DNA of 64,000 nt from Leptospira andrefontaineae (GTDB lineage: Bacteria > Spirochaetota > Leptospiria > Leptospirales > Leptospiraceae): positions 186,001 through 250,000 of the forward strand of contig NZ_RQEY01000005.1 in assembly GCF_004770105.1 (NCBI RefSeq). Reading direction: 5' to 3'. Under the pieces are notes generated by a model. It was not told the origin of the DNA, did not search any database, and worked only from the letters and a program-made list of their open reading frames with translations. Of this stretch, positions 34,783 to 47,461 are shown piece after piece (position 1 is the stretch's first letter; each line of letters opens with the position of its first letter). The translations under genes and the position numbers were made by a program.

Positions 34783-35375
34783 TAGAGACTACAGGAAAAA
34801 TTGAATCCGTCCAAGACACGGGAGACGGTAAAATTTTCAAAGTAACCACCGTTTGGAAAGATCCCGATCTAAAAAACGGGGATTCTATTTCGGTCAACGG
34901 TGCTTGCCATACAGTGACTTCTTTCCAAGAGAACGGAAACAAATTCGAATTTTATTCTTCTTACAAAACTTTAGAGCTTACCAATTTCGGAAGTTTCCAA
35001 GTCGGAACAAAGATCAATTTAGAAAGATCGGTCCAACCTCATACTAGAATGGGCGGCCATTTTGTGACAGGCCATGTGGATCTAACAGGTACCATTCTAG
35101 TTTCCGAAGAAAAAGATTCAGGGAAAGTGAGAAGGTTCGTAATTTCACATGATCCTTCTTTTACCAAATATTTTGCGGTCCGGGGTAGTGTAACTGTGGA
35201 CGGAATTTCGCTAACGATAGTGGATTCCAAACCTGGCGAATTTGAATTAGTTTTGATCCCGGAAACTCTTATTGTCACCAATGCCTCCGAAGCATGGAAG
35301 GTCGGGGCCAAGGTGAACTTGGAAGTGGACCTAATCGCGAGATATTTAGAGCAACTGGGTAAATATAATAGCTAA
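34767..35375 (+). CDS. ribE: Riboflavin synthase (alpha subunit)
   Basis: This 202-residue enzyme dismutates two 6,7-dimethyl-8-ribityllumazines to riboflavin. It begins with the invariant [12 protein letters not shown] and has two lumazine-binding repeats, with [13 protein letters not shown] in the first and [15 protein letters not shown] in the second. [10 protein letters not shown] links them. The ATG at 34767 has GGGAG upstream and overlaps the ribD end by 16 nt. Confidence 0.97.
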   Translation: MFTGLIETTGKIESVQDTGDGKIFKVTTVWKDPDLKNGDSISVNGACHTVTSFQENGNKFEFYSSYKTLELTNFGSFQVGTKINLERSVQPHTRMGGHFVTGHVDLTGTILVSEEKDSGKVRRFVISHDPSFTKYFAVRGSVTVDGISLTIVDSKPGEFELVLIPETLIVTNASEAWKVGAKVNLEVDLIARYLEQLGKYNS

Positions 35376-35380
35376 GGGTT

Positions 35381-35480
35381 TTCGCACGGAGAACACGGAG
35401 TTCACGGAGAGATTGTATATAGGAACTCCAATATATCGGAACTTATCCCCCTCAGTGTTCTCTGTGACCTCTGTGCGAAA
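35381..35480. repeat. Inverted pair of CACGGAG-type repeats (copies 3 and 4)
   Basis: TTCGCACGGAG, AACACGGAG and TTCACGGAGA at 35381-35411 face CAGTGTTCTC, TGTGACCTC and TGTGCGAAA at 35453-35480, about 41 bp apart. As RNA they could form a long imperfect hairpin between ribE and ribBA. The remaining bases up to the ribBA start contain no gene and no recognisable FMN riboswitch. Confidence 0.6.
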
Positions 35481-35598
35481 TTTCTTTTTATTCCCCAAGC
35501 GGTATCCTTGGTTCGAATTACCAACTATCAGTCTCACTTTTCCGAGTTGGCTAGGATTTATCATGGAAAAAAAACAGTCCAAGAAATGAGGTGGAATC

Positions 35599-36804
35599 AT
35601 GATCGGCTCCATTGAACAGGCAATCGAAGATATAAAAGCGGGGAAGATGATCATTCTCGTGGATTCCGAAGACCGGGAAAACGAGGGGGATCTTGTTTGT
35701 GCCGCCCAATTCACCGATAAAGAAAAGGTGAATTTTATGGCCACCTACGGAAGGGGCCTAATTTGTTTTCCTATGGAGGGAGACAGACTCAGACAACTCG
35801 GTCTGAACAGAATGGTGGACGACCTGAGTTTGGGCGACAAACATGGGACGGCTTTTACGGTTTCCGTAGACGCAAAAAACGGAACGACTACCGGGATTTC
35901 TGCTCAAGACAGAGCGACTACAATCCAAGTACTGATAGATCCTAAAACCACTCCAGGCGATCTGATGAAACCTGGTCATTTATTTCCACTACAAGCGGTT
36001 TCAGGCGGAGTTCTCAGAAGAGCGGGTCATACGGAAGCATCTGTAGATCTTTCTAAACTAGCAGGGCTTTATCCAGCTTCCGTAATCTGTGAGATCATGA
36101 ATGATGATGGAACAATGTCCCGTCTTCCTGATCTGGAAAAATTTGCAGAGAAACACGGGCTTAATATTTACACCATCGAAGATCTGATCCGTTATAGAAG
36201 GAAAAAAGAAAATCTTATCCATTTGGAAGTAGAGACAACTCTTCCTACTGAATATGGAGATTTTTCCGTCAGAGCTTATTCTACTATTATAGATGATAAA
36301 GTCCATGTCGCATTAGTAAAAGGTAAAATTGATAAGAATGAACCTATAATGGTCCGCGTACATTCCGAGTGTTTTACCGGGGATATTTTCGGAAGCGGCC
36401 GTTGCGATTGTGGACCTCAGCTCCATTCTGCACTTTCTATGATCGCTCAAGAAGGGAAGGGAATTCTTCTCTATATGAGACAAGAAGGTAGAGGGATAGG
36501 CCTCATCAATAAACTCAAGGCTTATAATATGCAGGACCAAGGTATGGATACTGTAGAAGCTAATGAGAAGTTGGGATTTGCTCCTGACCTTCGCGAATAC
36601 GGAGTGGGTGCTCAGATCCTAAAAGATATAGGTGTAGGTAAGATGAAACTACTTACGAATAACCCTCGTAAGATCGTAGGTTTGGAAGGTTACGGTCTGG
36701 AAGTTACGGATCGAATTCCTATAGAGATCAAACCTACAGGGAATAACCACCACTATCTATTCACTAAAAAAATGAGAATGGGGCATTTACTCGGACTGAA
36801 CTAA
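35599..36804 (+). CDS. ribBA: 3,4-dihydroxy-2-butanone-4-phosphate synthase / GTP cyclohydrolase II
   Basis: This 401-residue fusion supplies both early precursors of riboflavin. RibB (about 1-200) shows [22 protein letters not shown] and [15 protein letters not shown]. RibA (about 205-401) has [22 protein letters not shown] with the zinc cysteines, and [13 protein letters not shown]. The ATG has GAGGTGG upstream. Its 3' end overlaps the convergent pdxH by 4 nt. ribH is not adjacent. Confidence 0.97.
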   Translation: MIGSIEQAIEDIKAGKMIILVDSEDRENEGDLVCAAQFTDKEKVNFMATYGRGLICFPMEGDRLRQLGLNRMVDDLSLGDKHGTAFTVSVDAKNGTTTGISAQDRATTIQVLIDPKTTPGDLMKPGHLFPLQAVSGGVLRRAGHTEASVDLSKLAGLYPASVICEIMNDDGTMSRLPDLEKFAEKHGLNIYTIEDLIRYRRKKENLIHLEVETTLPTEYGDFSVRAYSTIIDDKVHVALVKGKIDKNEPIMVRVHSECFTGDIFGSGRCDCGPQLHSALSMIAQEGKGILLYMRQEGRGIGLINKLKAYNMQDQGMDTVEANEKLGFAPDLREYGVGAQILKDIGVGKMKLLTNNPRKIVGLEGYGLEVTDRIPIEIKPTGNNHHYLFTKKMRMGHLLGLN

Positions 36805-37442
36805 GGTTGTAGTCTGGTTTTTGCCCAAGAGCCGCTTTCTTTTCGGAATAAGATCCGATCATGTAAGCGGCTTCTTCGTCCCTGCCAAAATTCTATTTCA
36901 AAAGCTTCTAGTATGTATCCTCCCCAGTTTTCCGGTAGAGGAACAGTTTTGCCTTCGTACTTTAATTTCAGTTCTTCATAATGTTTGTCTAAAATAGATC
37001 GATCAGCGACAGGATCACTTTGAGAAGAAGCAAGCGCACCTATTTGACTTGCGAACGGTCTGGAATGAAAATATTCTTCCGAATTTTCTCTGGAGACTTT
37101 GGAGATCTTTCCTCTGATACGGACCTGTCTTTCTAATTCTGCCCAGAAAAATACTAAGCAAGCATTCGGGTTCGATTCTAATTCTTTTCCCTTAGCGCTC
37201 GTATAATTTGTATAAAATTGGAATCCTTCTTTTTCGATTCCTTTTAGTAAGACGATCCTTGCGTCCGGCATTCCATCTTTCCGAACAGTTGCCAAAGTCA
37301 TCGCAGTTGGTTCTCTAACTTCTGAATGAACCGCTTGATCGAACCAAATTTTGAAAAAATCAATGGGAGAATCTCCGATATCTTTTTCGTCCAGAGAAGT
37401 TTTGCTGTATTCGTTACGGATATCGGAGATCTTATTTTCCAT
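36801..37442 (-). CDS. pdxH: Pyridoxamine 5'-phosphate oxidase
   Basis: This 213-residue FMN-dependent enzyme oxidises PNP/PMP to pyridoxal phosphate. It shows [47 protein letters not shown] and the C-terminal [16 protein letters not shown]. The length is typical. It sits tail to tail with ribBA, whose pathway makes its cofactor precursor. It is probably co-transcribed with the prepilin peptidase gene (5-nt gap). Confidence 0.96.
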   Translation of the reverse strand: MENKISDIRNEYSKTSLDEKDIGDSPIDFFKIWFDQAVHSEVREPTAMTLATVRKDGMPDARIVLLKGIEKEGFQFYTNYTSAKGKELESNPNACLVFFWAELERQVRIRGKISKVSRENSEEYFHSRPFASQIGALASSQSDPVADRSILDKHYEELKLKYEGKTVPLPENWGGYILEAFEIEFWQGRRSRLHDRILFRKESGSWAKTRLQP

Positions 37443-37447
37443 ATTTC

Positions 37448-38293
37448 TTATAGAATGAGATCCGCCCAGTTCGGAAGTAAACCTGAATTTGAGAGCATTC
37501 TAGCTATAAATGTCAATGCCAGCCCGATCGAAAAATACACTCCCATCGGGATAGGGACTTGTCTGAGACTTTCTCCCTTTTTTCTTTTCAGGATAGTGAT
37601 GATGATCGCGATCCCATAAGAAGAATTTAGGAAAAAGATCCACCAAGGATGTAAGCTCAAGAATGCAAATGCGGGAGCGAATATTGCATCTGCAAATCCC
37701 ATACTTGTTGGAAATATAAAATAAACTAAGAAAAATACTGCGGAGAAGGAGACGTACACGATCAATTCCGCTTTGCCAGGAACAGAATCGAATAATAGAT
37801 AATTTGCCAAGGCTCCAAACAGAAGAATGAATGGCAAATTTTCGTAATCTAAGGAAAACTTTTTGAAGTCAGTGCTTGCTGCTACTAATAAATGTCCGCA
37901 CAAGGCAACGAATGCAAAACTACCTAATAATTTTCCGGTAAGAAGAAAGGAGACTACAAACAATAATCCGAATACTGCCTCACATAAAGAGTATAGAGGA
38001 TTGATTGGAGCCTTGCAGTTACTACATTCCTTTTTAGAGATCCAATATCCGAATACAGGAATGATCGCTGCACCTTTAATTTGTGTTCCGCAAGATTCGC
38101 AGGCAGAAGGTTCTATTAAGATTTTTTTAAGTCTAAAAAGTTTGGAACCGATCTTTCTTTCTTTTCCATAATAGAATCTGAGGATCCTATAAGCTAGGGT
38201 AGAATAAAAACTTCCCATAGAAAAGGAGACTAAAACGCCTCCAATCCATATAAAGAAGAGTAAACTCGGAAATTCGGAATATAGCTCCGCCAA
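37448..38293 (-). CDS. Prepilin peptidase-like A24 membrane protein
   Basis: This 281-residue protein has an N-terminal A24_N domain with two CxxC pairs (C65/C68 and C90/C93), as in PilD/GspO. Multiple membrane helices follow, with candidate catalytic aspartates D142 (AASTDFKKF) and D202 (MGFADAIF). The second motif is GFAD rather than the textbook GxGD spacing, so activity should not be assumed. No type IV pilus or type II secretion genes are adjacent. Confidence 0.82.
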   Translation of the reverse strand: MAELYSEFPSLLFFIWIGGVLVSFSMGSFYSTLAYRILRFYYGKERKIGSKLFRLKKILIEPSACESCGTQIKGAAIIPVFGYWISKKECSNCKAPINPLYSLCEAVFGLLFVVSFLLTGKLLGSFAFVALCGHLLVAASTDFKKFSLDYENLPFILLFGALANYLLFDSVPGKAELIVYVSFSAVFFLVYFIFPTSMGFADAIFAPAFAFLSLHPWWIFFLNSSYGIAIIITILKRKKGESLRQVPIPMGVYFSIGLALTFIARMLSNSGLLPNWADLIL

Positions 38294-38302
38294 AATTTTC
38301 TC

Positions 38303-39418
38303 TTAAGACGCCAGTTCTTTTAGTGCTGTTATGCCTCGTTTCAGATTCTCCCATTCGGAAGCGAAACTGATACGGATATATTCTTTGGAATCTACGAATA
38401 TATAACCAGGCACTAAGATCAGACCTTTTTCTTTTACAGCTTTTACGATGAAGTCATCGTCCTTCTCCTTAATTTTTAAGAAGAAGTAGAATGCGCCACC
38501 GCTCTTTTTTAGCTGATAATGATCCTTTAGATTTTCGTAAACAAAATCCCTTTTTTCCTTATAGTCATCAATATAAGGTTGCATATCCGTTTTAAGAGCT
38601 TCTATTCCCATCCATTGGGTCACAGAAGGCGCACAAACCAAAGTGTATTGTTGCAAGGTTGTTAATGTTTTTATAATAGGAGCGGGTGCAACTATGGATG
38701 CTAATCTAAGCCCGGTCATACTATAGGTTTTTGAAAACCCGGAAAGAGTAATTGCTCTTTCATAAAAAGATCCCACGGAGAGAAAAGATTTATCGTAATC
38801 GAATTTCTCGTAGATCTCGTCGGAGATCAAATAAGCTCCCGTTTTTTCCGCGAGCTCTGCAAGAGCAGTGAGTTGTTTTTTAGTTAAAACAGTTCCTGTA
38901 GGATTGGAAGGAGTAGAGAAGATAATGATCTTCAACTTCTTATCTTTGAATGTATTCAGATCTTCGGGCTGGAAATCTTCGGAAACCGTATGCATTTTCC
39001 CGCCGTAAATTTTTATATAAGCTGGATACATCAAGAAATGAGGAGTTACTACAAGGCACTCATCTCCTTCATTCAAAAGAGAATTGAAAAGTAATAAAAA
39101 CGCGGAGCTGATACCTGAAGTAACTAAAAGACGCTCCGGACTTGCATAATCGATCCCGTTTTCTTGTTTGTATTTTTGGGAGAGAGCTTCTTTCAGTTCC
39201 GGAATTCCTGCTGTTAAGGTATAAGCAGTTTTTCCGTCGCGAAGAGCTTTGACTCCAGCTTCTACAATATTAGGAGGACAAGGAAAATGAGGTTGTCCAA
39301 TGGAAAGATTGATCGGGTCTTTTAATGTCCCGGCAAGTTCGAATGCTTTTCGGATGGCTGAGGAATCCAAACCTTGGATTCTTTGCGCTAGTACATAATC
39401 AAGGGTACTCTGGCTCAT
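38303..39418 (-). CDS. Class I/II PLP-dependent aminotransferase
   Basis: This 371-residue fold-type I aminotransferase has INLSIGQPHFPCPP at the N-terminus, SGISSAFLLLFNSLLNEGDECLV, STPSNPTGTV and the PLP-lysine motif SGFSKTYSMTGLRL. It looks like the aspartate/aromatic aminotransferase group; the amino acid used is not clear from sequence. It is divergent from the AAA gene, with 133 bp between them. Confidence 0.92.
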   Translation of the reverse strand: MSQSTLDYVLAQRIQGLDSSAIRKAFELAGTLKDPINLSIGQPHFPCPPNIVEAGVKALRDGKTAYTLTAGIPELKEALSQKYKQENGIDYASPERLLVTSGISSAFLLLFNSLLNEGDECLVVTPHFLMYPAYIKIYGGKMHTVSEDFQPEDLNTFKDKKLKIIIFSTPSNPTGTVLTKKQLTALAELAEKTGAYLISDEIYEKFDYDKSFLSVGSFYERAITLSGFSKTYSMTGLRLASIVAPAPIIKTLTTLQQYTLVCAPSVTQWMGIEALKTDMQPYIDDYKEKRDFVYENLKDHYQLKKSGGAFYFFLKIKEKDDDFIVKAVKEKGLILVPGYIFVDSKEYIRISFASEWENLKRGITALKELAS

Positions 39419-39551
39419 ATAAATACGCTAATGCAGGACCTGTTTGTTCGTCAAACTGGATTCGTGGAATCAGTTGGAGTGTCCAACCAATCGTTCTCAG
39501 AAATAACGAAATGAGATTGCCTCGGAATTCCACTTTCCGGATCTTGGGGAC

Positions 39552-42581
<3,030 letters not shown>

Positions 42582-42614
42582 CGGCAAGCGCGGGTAACCT
42601 CGCGCCTGGGAACT

Positions 42615-43097
42615 ATGGCAACGAAGAAGGAAAAAGACAATAGCCCTCAACCTCTGGTAAATAAAAAAGCCAAGTTTAACTTCGAGTTGATCTCATTCAT
42701 CGAAGCAGGCATAGTTTTGTCCGGATCAGAAGTCAAAAGTCTTCGGGAAAAAAAAGCAAACCTCACTGATGCATTTGCTAAGATAAAAAACGGAGAAGTT
42801 TACCTGGATAGTTTTTCCATTACTCCGTACAAGAACGGGGGATATACAAATCATCCTGATATTCGCCCACGTAAACTTCTGCTGAATAGAAAAGAGATAG
42901 ATAAATTAGATAAACAGATCAAAGAAAAGGGATTGGTGCTCGTCGCTACTAAAGTATATTTTAAGGATAACCGTTGGGCTAAGGTGGAGTTAGCATTAGG
43001 AAAACCTAAAAAACTCTACGATAAACGGGAAGATATGAAAAAAAGCGACGCAAAACTGGAAATCGCGAGAGCGATGAAGACCAAGAATTACTCCTAA
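42615..43097 (+). CDS. smpB: SsrA-binding protein
   Basis: This 160-residue tmRNA partner rescues stalled ribosomes. It has [37 protein letters not shown] and [16 protein letters not shown]. The C-terminal basic tail ([18 protein letters not shown]) is the part that enters the mRNA channel. The stop abuts the ATG of der. The tmRNA gene itself is not in the window. Confidence 0.97.
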   Translation: MATKKEKDNSPQPLVNKKAKFNFELISFIEAGIVLSGSEVKSLREKKANLTDAFAKIKNGEVYLDSFSITPYKNGGYTNHPDIRPRKLLLNRKEIDKLDKQIKEKGLVLVATKVYFKDNRWAKVELALGKPKKLYDKREDMKKSDAKLEIARAMKTKNYS

Positions 43098-44474
43098 ATG
43101 TCCTCTAAAAAAAGAGTTCCGATTATAAGTATCGTAGGACGCCAGAACGTTGGTAAGTCCACATTATTCAACGCACTTCTCAAAAAGAAATTAGCGATCA
43201 CAGAGGATTATCCTGGTGTGACACGTGACGTTCTTCGTGCGCGTGTTTTAAATCCGGAGAAGGGATTGGACTTTATCCTGGCAGATACTCCAGGTCTGGA
43301 TATAGAAAGACCCGAAAGTCTGGAAGAAGCCGTTCTCGAAAATGCTTTTAGACAAGTCGCAGAATCGGATCTGGTAGTTTTTCTTTTAGATCTGCATGAG
43401 GTCACTTCTTATGATTCCAGACTCATCGATAAATTCAGAAAAGATCCTGAACTAACTCAGATCCCTGTTTTATACTGTGTGAACAAAGTGGATCATCCAG
43501 AAGACGAAGAAGACCTGGATTCTTTTTATAAGATGGGTCTGTCGGAGATCCTACCGATATCCGCCATAGGAAGAAGGAACCTTCCTCTTCTTTTGGAAAA
43601 AATCGCATTCTTACTTCCAACCGCAAAAAGAAGAGTCCAAACCGCAGAAGAAGAGGAAATATCTACTACTTCGACTGAAGATTTCAGTCTTGCTATCGTA
43701 GGAAAACCAAACGCAGGAAAATCCAGTTTATTAAATGCACTTTGCGGATATGATAGAGCTGTTGTGAGCGAGGTAGCTGGAACAACTCGAGATTCGGTAG
43801 ATACTACCGTCACCTTTGACGGCAAAAAAATACGTATCACTGACACTGCTGGTATCCGAAGAAAATCGGATAAAGCAGAAGCTTTGGAATTTTATTCTTA
43901 CCAAAGAACCAAAAGGACCATACAAAATTCCGATGTGGTCATTCATCTTTTGGATGCGCTTAAAGGTTTCGGGGAATTCGACAAAAAGATCGTAGGGATG
44001 CTCCAAGAAGAAGGGAAACCATTCTTACTCGCCGTAAATAAATGGGACGCAATAGAAGATAAGGATAACGAATCCTTTAAAAACTACCAGGAACGTTTGT
44101 ATTCCAGATTTCCTCTCTTAAAAGAAATACAGATCATTACTTTAAGCGCAAAAGAAAAACAGCGTATTCATAAGATGATGGAGATGACCATCGATTTAGC
44201 AGCCCGTTCTAAGAAAAAGATCTCTACTTCGGAATTGAATCAATCTCTCAGGGCTTGGATGGCGGAAGCGGGTAGGTCCTTCTCCGCAAACAAACCCCCT
44301 AAGATGTTGTATTGTACACAAGTTTCTGTTTCTCCGTTTCATCTCATCTTATTCGTTAACCATATAGATTATTTCAAATCCAACTTATTAACATTCATTA
44401 AGAAGAAACTGACAGAGAAGTATAATTTGAAAGGGATCCCGATCCGTTTAGAATTGAGATCTGATCGAAAATGA
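43098..44474 (+). CDS. der: Ribosome biogenesis GTPase Der (EngA)
   Basis: This 458-residue protein has two GTPase domains in tandem, unique to Der, with P-loops GRQNVGKST and GKPNAGKSS. Each has DTPG/DTAG and NKxD motifs (CVNKVD, AVNKWD). A KH-like C-terminal domain follows. It acts in 50S assembly. Its end overlaps plsY by 4 nt. Confidence 0.97.
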   Translation: MSSKKRVPIISIVGRQNVGKSTLFNALLKKKLAITEDYPGVTRDVLRARVLNPEKGLDFILADTPGLDIERPESLEEAVLENAFRQVAESDLVVFLLDLHEVTSYDSRLIDKFRKDPELTQIPVLYCVNKVDHPEDEEDLDSFYKMGLSEILPISAIGRRNLPLLLEKIAFLLPTAKRRVQTAEEEEISTTSTEDFSLAIVGKPNAGKSSLLNALCGYDRAVVSEVAGTTRDSVDTTVTFDGKKIRITDTAGIRRKSDKAEALEFYSYQRTKRTIQNSDVVIHLLDALKGFGEFDKKIVGMLQEEGKPFLLAVNKWDAIEDKDNESFKNYQERLYSRFPLLKEIQIITLSAKEKQRIHKMMEMTIDLAARSKKKISTSELNQSLRAWMAEAGRSFSANKPPKMLYCTQVSVSPFHLILFVNHIDYFKSNLLTFIKKKLTEKYNLKGIPIRLELRSDRK

Positions 44475-45103
44475 ACGAATTATATACATTCTTCTTACCT
44501 GCATCTTTTCTTTTAGGCGCTATTCCCTTTGGGTTTTTGGCCGCTAAATTTAAAGGAATAGATATCAGGCAAAAAGGAAGCGGGAATATCGGTGCAACGA
44601 ATGTAACTCGTATGCTTGGCTGGAAGATAGGCCTTCCAGTTTTACTTTTAGACATTGCTAAAGGTGCAGTTTTCCCATTCACGATCGGAATGATCTATGG
44701 AGAATCCCAAGAGTTACTTTCTCTTTTTTGCGGAGTGGCAGCAGTTCTCGGTCATATGTTTTCTCCCTTCTTAAAGTTTAAAGGGGGGAAGGGGGTAGCC
44801 ACTAGCTTCGGAGTATTTGCAGTACTTGCTCCTGGACCGATTCTTATTACGTTAATCGTATTCTTAAGTTTGAAAAAGATCTTTGGGTTCGTGTCTATCG
44901 GTTCCATTGGAGGAGCCATCACTCTACCTATTTCGTATTATCTACTTTCTTTAATACAAGGAAAAAGTTTTAATACACCTATCTTTTGGGCCATTATATG
45001 TATCAGTTCTACGATCTTGGTTTTACATAAGACTAACCTGATCCGACTCTTCAAAGGCCAAGAATTCGCTTCCGATAAAGAAAAGTATAAAGACCAAGAA
45101 TAA
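44471..45103 (+). CDS. plsY: Acyl-phosphate glycerol-3-phosphate acyltransferase PlsY
   Basis: This 210-residue inner-membrane enzyme makes lysophosphatidate. It has several hydrophobic segments, [15 protein letters not shown], and the [13 protein letters not shown] motif of the family. The ATG overlaps the der stop (ATGA). Confidence 0.95.
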   Translation: MNELYTFFLPASFLLGAIPFGFLAAKFKGIDIRQKGSGNIGATNVTRMLGWKIGLPVLLLDIAKGAVFPFTIGMIYGESQELLSLFCGVAAVLGHMFSPFLKFKGGKGVATSFGVFAVLAPGPILITLIVFLSLKKIFGFVSIGSIGGAITLPISYYLLSLIQGKSFNTPIFWAIICISSTILVLHKTNLIRLFKGQEFASDKEKYKDQE

Positions 45104-45182
45104 TCTTTTTCTAAAATTTCCAGAGATCCGTTTTAAGCTTGAATTCGGAGATGATCCGATCTAAAAATCTTCCTTAAGGTTT

Positions 45183-45869
45183 ATGATTCACAAGGAGATA
45201 GACGAAAACCGTACCAGGGAAGAGAAGATCGAGAGTCTGAATCGATTCTTGCAGGCTCACCCTTTGGCAGAGATCCAAGATCTTTACAAATGGCTTTACT
45301 ATGGAGAATTCGGAGAGATCGCCATCCAGGAATTTTATACTGAAAAGAAAAATGCTCCTGCTCTTCATTCCATGCTCGAAGAGTTAAGATTCGACGGTGA
45401 TAATAATATTTCTCCTGAAAATGTTTGGGAGCCACTTGGTTTTTCCCAAAGATACCTGATGGTATATCTTACACCTTATTATAATATGGAATATCCTTTG
45501 ATGAGAGTGGTTAATCTTATTCAAAGGTCGTCTGCATTCCAAGGATATCGAATGAGATTCAAATTGGATTGGATCTTACTCAAGGACGAGATTGTTTCTA
45601 GGAATATTGGATTCTCCAAACAAGACTTTATCAATTTCGAAGATAGGATCCAATTCCACCAATTGCCTGAATTGGACTTCTCAGATACATTCAAACAAAA
45701 TTATCCCGCTGCCAAAAGGATTATAGCGGGGAAATTATTCTTCGAATATTTCCCTGAATTTATAGGAGAACCAAGAGGATTTACATTACTCGAGGACGAG
45801 GCCGGTTCTTCCATTCCTGAAGAGGAAGAAGAAATGGTTTATCCTCGCTGGGAAGGTGAGGCCTTGTAG
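45183..45869 (+). CDS. Conserved hypothetical protein
   Basis: This 228-residue soluble-looking protein has no recognised family. It contains many aromatic and charged residues (for instance YKWLYYGEFGEIAIQEF), no signal peptide and an acidic C-terminus. Coding is supported by length, codon use like its neighbours, and AAGG upstream of the ATG. It follows plsY on the same strand by 79 nt. No function is proposed. Confidence 0.75.
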   Translation: MIHKEIDENRTREEKIESLNRFLQAHPLAEIQDLYKWLYYGEFGEIAIQEFYTEKKNAPALHSMLEELRFDGDNNISPENVWEPLGFSQRYLMVYLTPYYNMEYPLMRVVNLIQRSSAFQGYRMRFKLDWILLKDEIVSRNIGFSKQDFINFEDRIQFHQLPELDFSDTFKQNYPAAKRIIAGKLFFEYFPEFIGEPRGFTLLEDEAGSSIPEEEEEMVYPRWEGEAL

Positions 45870-45920
45870 GAGTTCCTCCGCACGCGACTAAAATGGTCTT
45901 TCTGACCCGAAATTTATTTC

Positions 45921-45949
45921 TTTACAGAACTTCCTGAATAGTCTAAATT
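45921..45949 (+). promoter_or_regulatory. Sigma-70-type promoter for the 70-residue gene
   Basis: TTTACA at 45921-45926 and TAAATT at 45944-45949 are separated by exactly 17 bp, 23 nt before the ATG. The spacing and the isolated position support a dedicated promoter. Confidence 0.55.
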
Positions 45950-45972
45950 TTGTAAAAATAGGATTCGCAGTT

Positions 45973-46185
45973 ATGTTACAAGAAATCAACGCAGCCGGAA
46001 GCAATAACCGAGCCGCCCAACAATTCTCCCAATCCGAATTCACTATCCGTAATATGCCGGATCGTCTTCACCCGCTCAGCAACATGGATACAGTTGTTAC
46101 AGCGCCGAAGAGTCTCGCCAAGGTAGGCGTAAATACCGACGATCAAATGACACGCAGGGGTTATCTAATCGATCTAAATGCATGA
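45973..46185 (+). CDS. Small conserved hypothetical protein (70 residues)
   Basis: The protein is soluble and polar (LQEINAAGSNNRAAQQF..., ending YLIDLNA), with no signal peptide or cysteine. It is not a family I can name. AGGA lies 9-10 nt before the ATG. The gene has its own promoter-like site and a strong terminator 28 nt after the stop, so it forms a one-gene unit that may be strongly expressed. Confidence 0.75.
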   Translation: MLQEINAAGSNNRAAQQFSQSEFTIRNMPDRLHPLSNMDTVVTAPKSLAKVGVNTDDQMTRRGYLIDLNA

Positions 46186-46213
46186 TCTTTCAGATACAGA
46201 CTAAATCGAAAGG

Positions 46214-46245
46214 AAAACCCGGCACTAAAGGCCGGGTTTTTTATT
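46214..46245 (+). terminator. Intrinsic terminator after the 70-residue gene
   Basis: AAAACCCGGC and GCCGGGTTTT form a perfect 10-bp stem with a 7-nt loop (ACTAAAG), followed by TTATTA. It also shows that the upstream in-frame extension of the following transporter gene (to 46182) is not its real N-terminus. Confidence 0.9.
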
Positions 46246-46298
46246 ATACTCCTCTTCAAGGAGAAAACAAAAAAACTGGTAATGAGGCAGAACTAGGG

Positions 46299-47231
46299 AT
46301 GTTCCAAAATCAATCTATAAAATTCTTTATCCTTCTCGTGGTCGCCATGGTGAGTTGGGGATTCGCTTGGCCTTCCGCAAAATCCATTGTGGGCACAGAA
46401 CCTCCGATCGTGATCGTATTCTGGAGATTCTTAGCGACAGCAATTTCTTTGGTTCCGGTACTCATCATCAGAAAAGAATCCATCGCATTACCTGATAAAA
46501 AAGGATTACTGCAGGTTGCAATCGGCGCTGTTTTATACACAATATACAACCAATTCTTCTTATTAGGACTTAGCCAAGGTTTGGCTGGAGCGGGTGGGGT
46601 CTTAGTTACTACAATGAATCCGATCTTCACTTATATCTTGGTCCACACCTTCCAAAGAAAACTTCCTTCCGGAAAGGAATTTATCGGACTGTTGATTGGA
46701 TTAACTGGAGGATTTTTACTCTTAAAAATTTGGGAAGGGGACTGGACTCTATTATTCCAATCCGGGAACGTTTACTTTTTACTCTGCGCATTTAGTTGGG
46801 CTATTCTAAGTATGAATAGTCATAGCACAGGTCAAAGAATGTCTCCGATGGTGTACAGCTTTTATGTATTCAGCATAGGAACGGTTTTAGATCTTTTTCT
46901 CGCGTTTCCATATGATCTTAGTGGAGTGATGGATAATGACTGGAATTTTTGGGTCCAATTACTTTATCTTTCTGTAATATCTACGACCTTTGGGACAACA
47001 GTATATTTTTATGCATCCAGCAGATTAGGATCCAGGACAGCGAGCTCATTTATATTCTTAGTCCCTGTCACTGCACTTTTAGGAAGTTGGATCTTCTTGG
47101 GAGAAGAGCCTACATTAAGCACTTTACTTGGTGGAGTATTCGCGATCTCTTCAGTGCTCATACTGAATAGAACTCAAGGGAAAAAAGAAGAAGTTTTAGT
47201 GGTGGAAGAAGAACTAGAAGTTCCGAATTAA
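46299..47231 (+). CDS. EamA/DMT-superfamily transporter
   Basis: This 310-residue membrane protein has about ten hydrophobic segments in two EamA repeats (SWGFAWPSAKSI in the first, FSWAILSMNSHSTG in the second). The ATG at 46299 follows AGGG and gives a normal family length. The substrate is unknown. The end overlaps a convergent small gene by 4 nt. Confidence 0.9.
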   Translation: MFQNQSIKFFILLVVAMVSWGFAWPSAKSIVGTEPPIVIVFWRFLATAISLVPVLIIRKESIALPDKKGLLQVAIGAVLYTIYNQFFLLGLSQGLAGAGGVLVTTMNPIFTYILVHTFQRKLPSGKEFIGLLIGLTGGFLLLKIWEGDWTLLFQSGNVYFLLCAFSWAILSMNSHSTGQRMSPMVYSFYVFSIGTVLDLFLAFPYDLSGVMDNDWNFWVQLLYLSVISTTFGTTVYFYASSRLGSRTASSFIFLVPVTALLGSWIFLGEEPTLSTLLGGVFAISSVLILNRTQGKKEEVLVVEEELEVPN

Positions 47232-47449
47232 CCCCAGTTACTTTTATAAAAATGCCTACCTTTAGGAGCCACCTGGAAACCTTCCGGGTGCTCCACGATC
47301 AGGCTTGCTTCTTTCAGATCCTCTAAGTGAGGCCTCAAATTCCATTCCGAAAGAGAAGTGTTCAGTTCCAAATCCCTCATAGTAAGAAATCCTCCTTCGG
47401 AAGACGCCCTATAAATATCTTGAAGGATTTGATTTTCGATACCACTCAT
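47228..47449 (-). CDS. Small winged-helix-like protein
   Basis: This 73-residue protein reads like a winged helix: LQDIYRASSEGGFLTMRDL, then LRPHLEDLKEASLIVEHPEG, which fits a recognition helix and wing. It lies 12 nt downstream of the EAL gene on the same strand, so it may be co-transcribed. DNA binding is inferred from sequence pattern only. Confidence 0.65.
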   Translation of the reverse strand: MSGIENQILQDIYRASSEGGFLTMRDLELNTSLSEWNLRPHLEDLKEASLIVEHPEGFQVAPKGRHFYKSNWG

Positions 47450-47461
47450 TGAAACCGTTTT

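Noticed and set aside
35376..35598. FMN riboswitch before ribBA
   Set aside because: The conserved RFN sequence blocks are not visible; the gap is explained by the inverted repeats.
46182..46298. N-terminal extension of the EamA transporter to 46182
   Set aside because: It would place a strong intrinsic terminator inside the coding region; the ATG at 46299 fits the family length.
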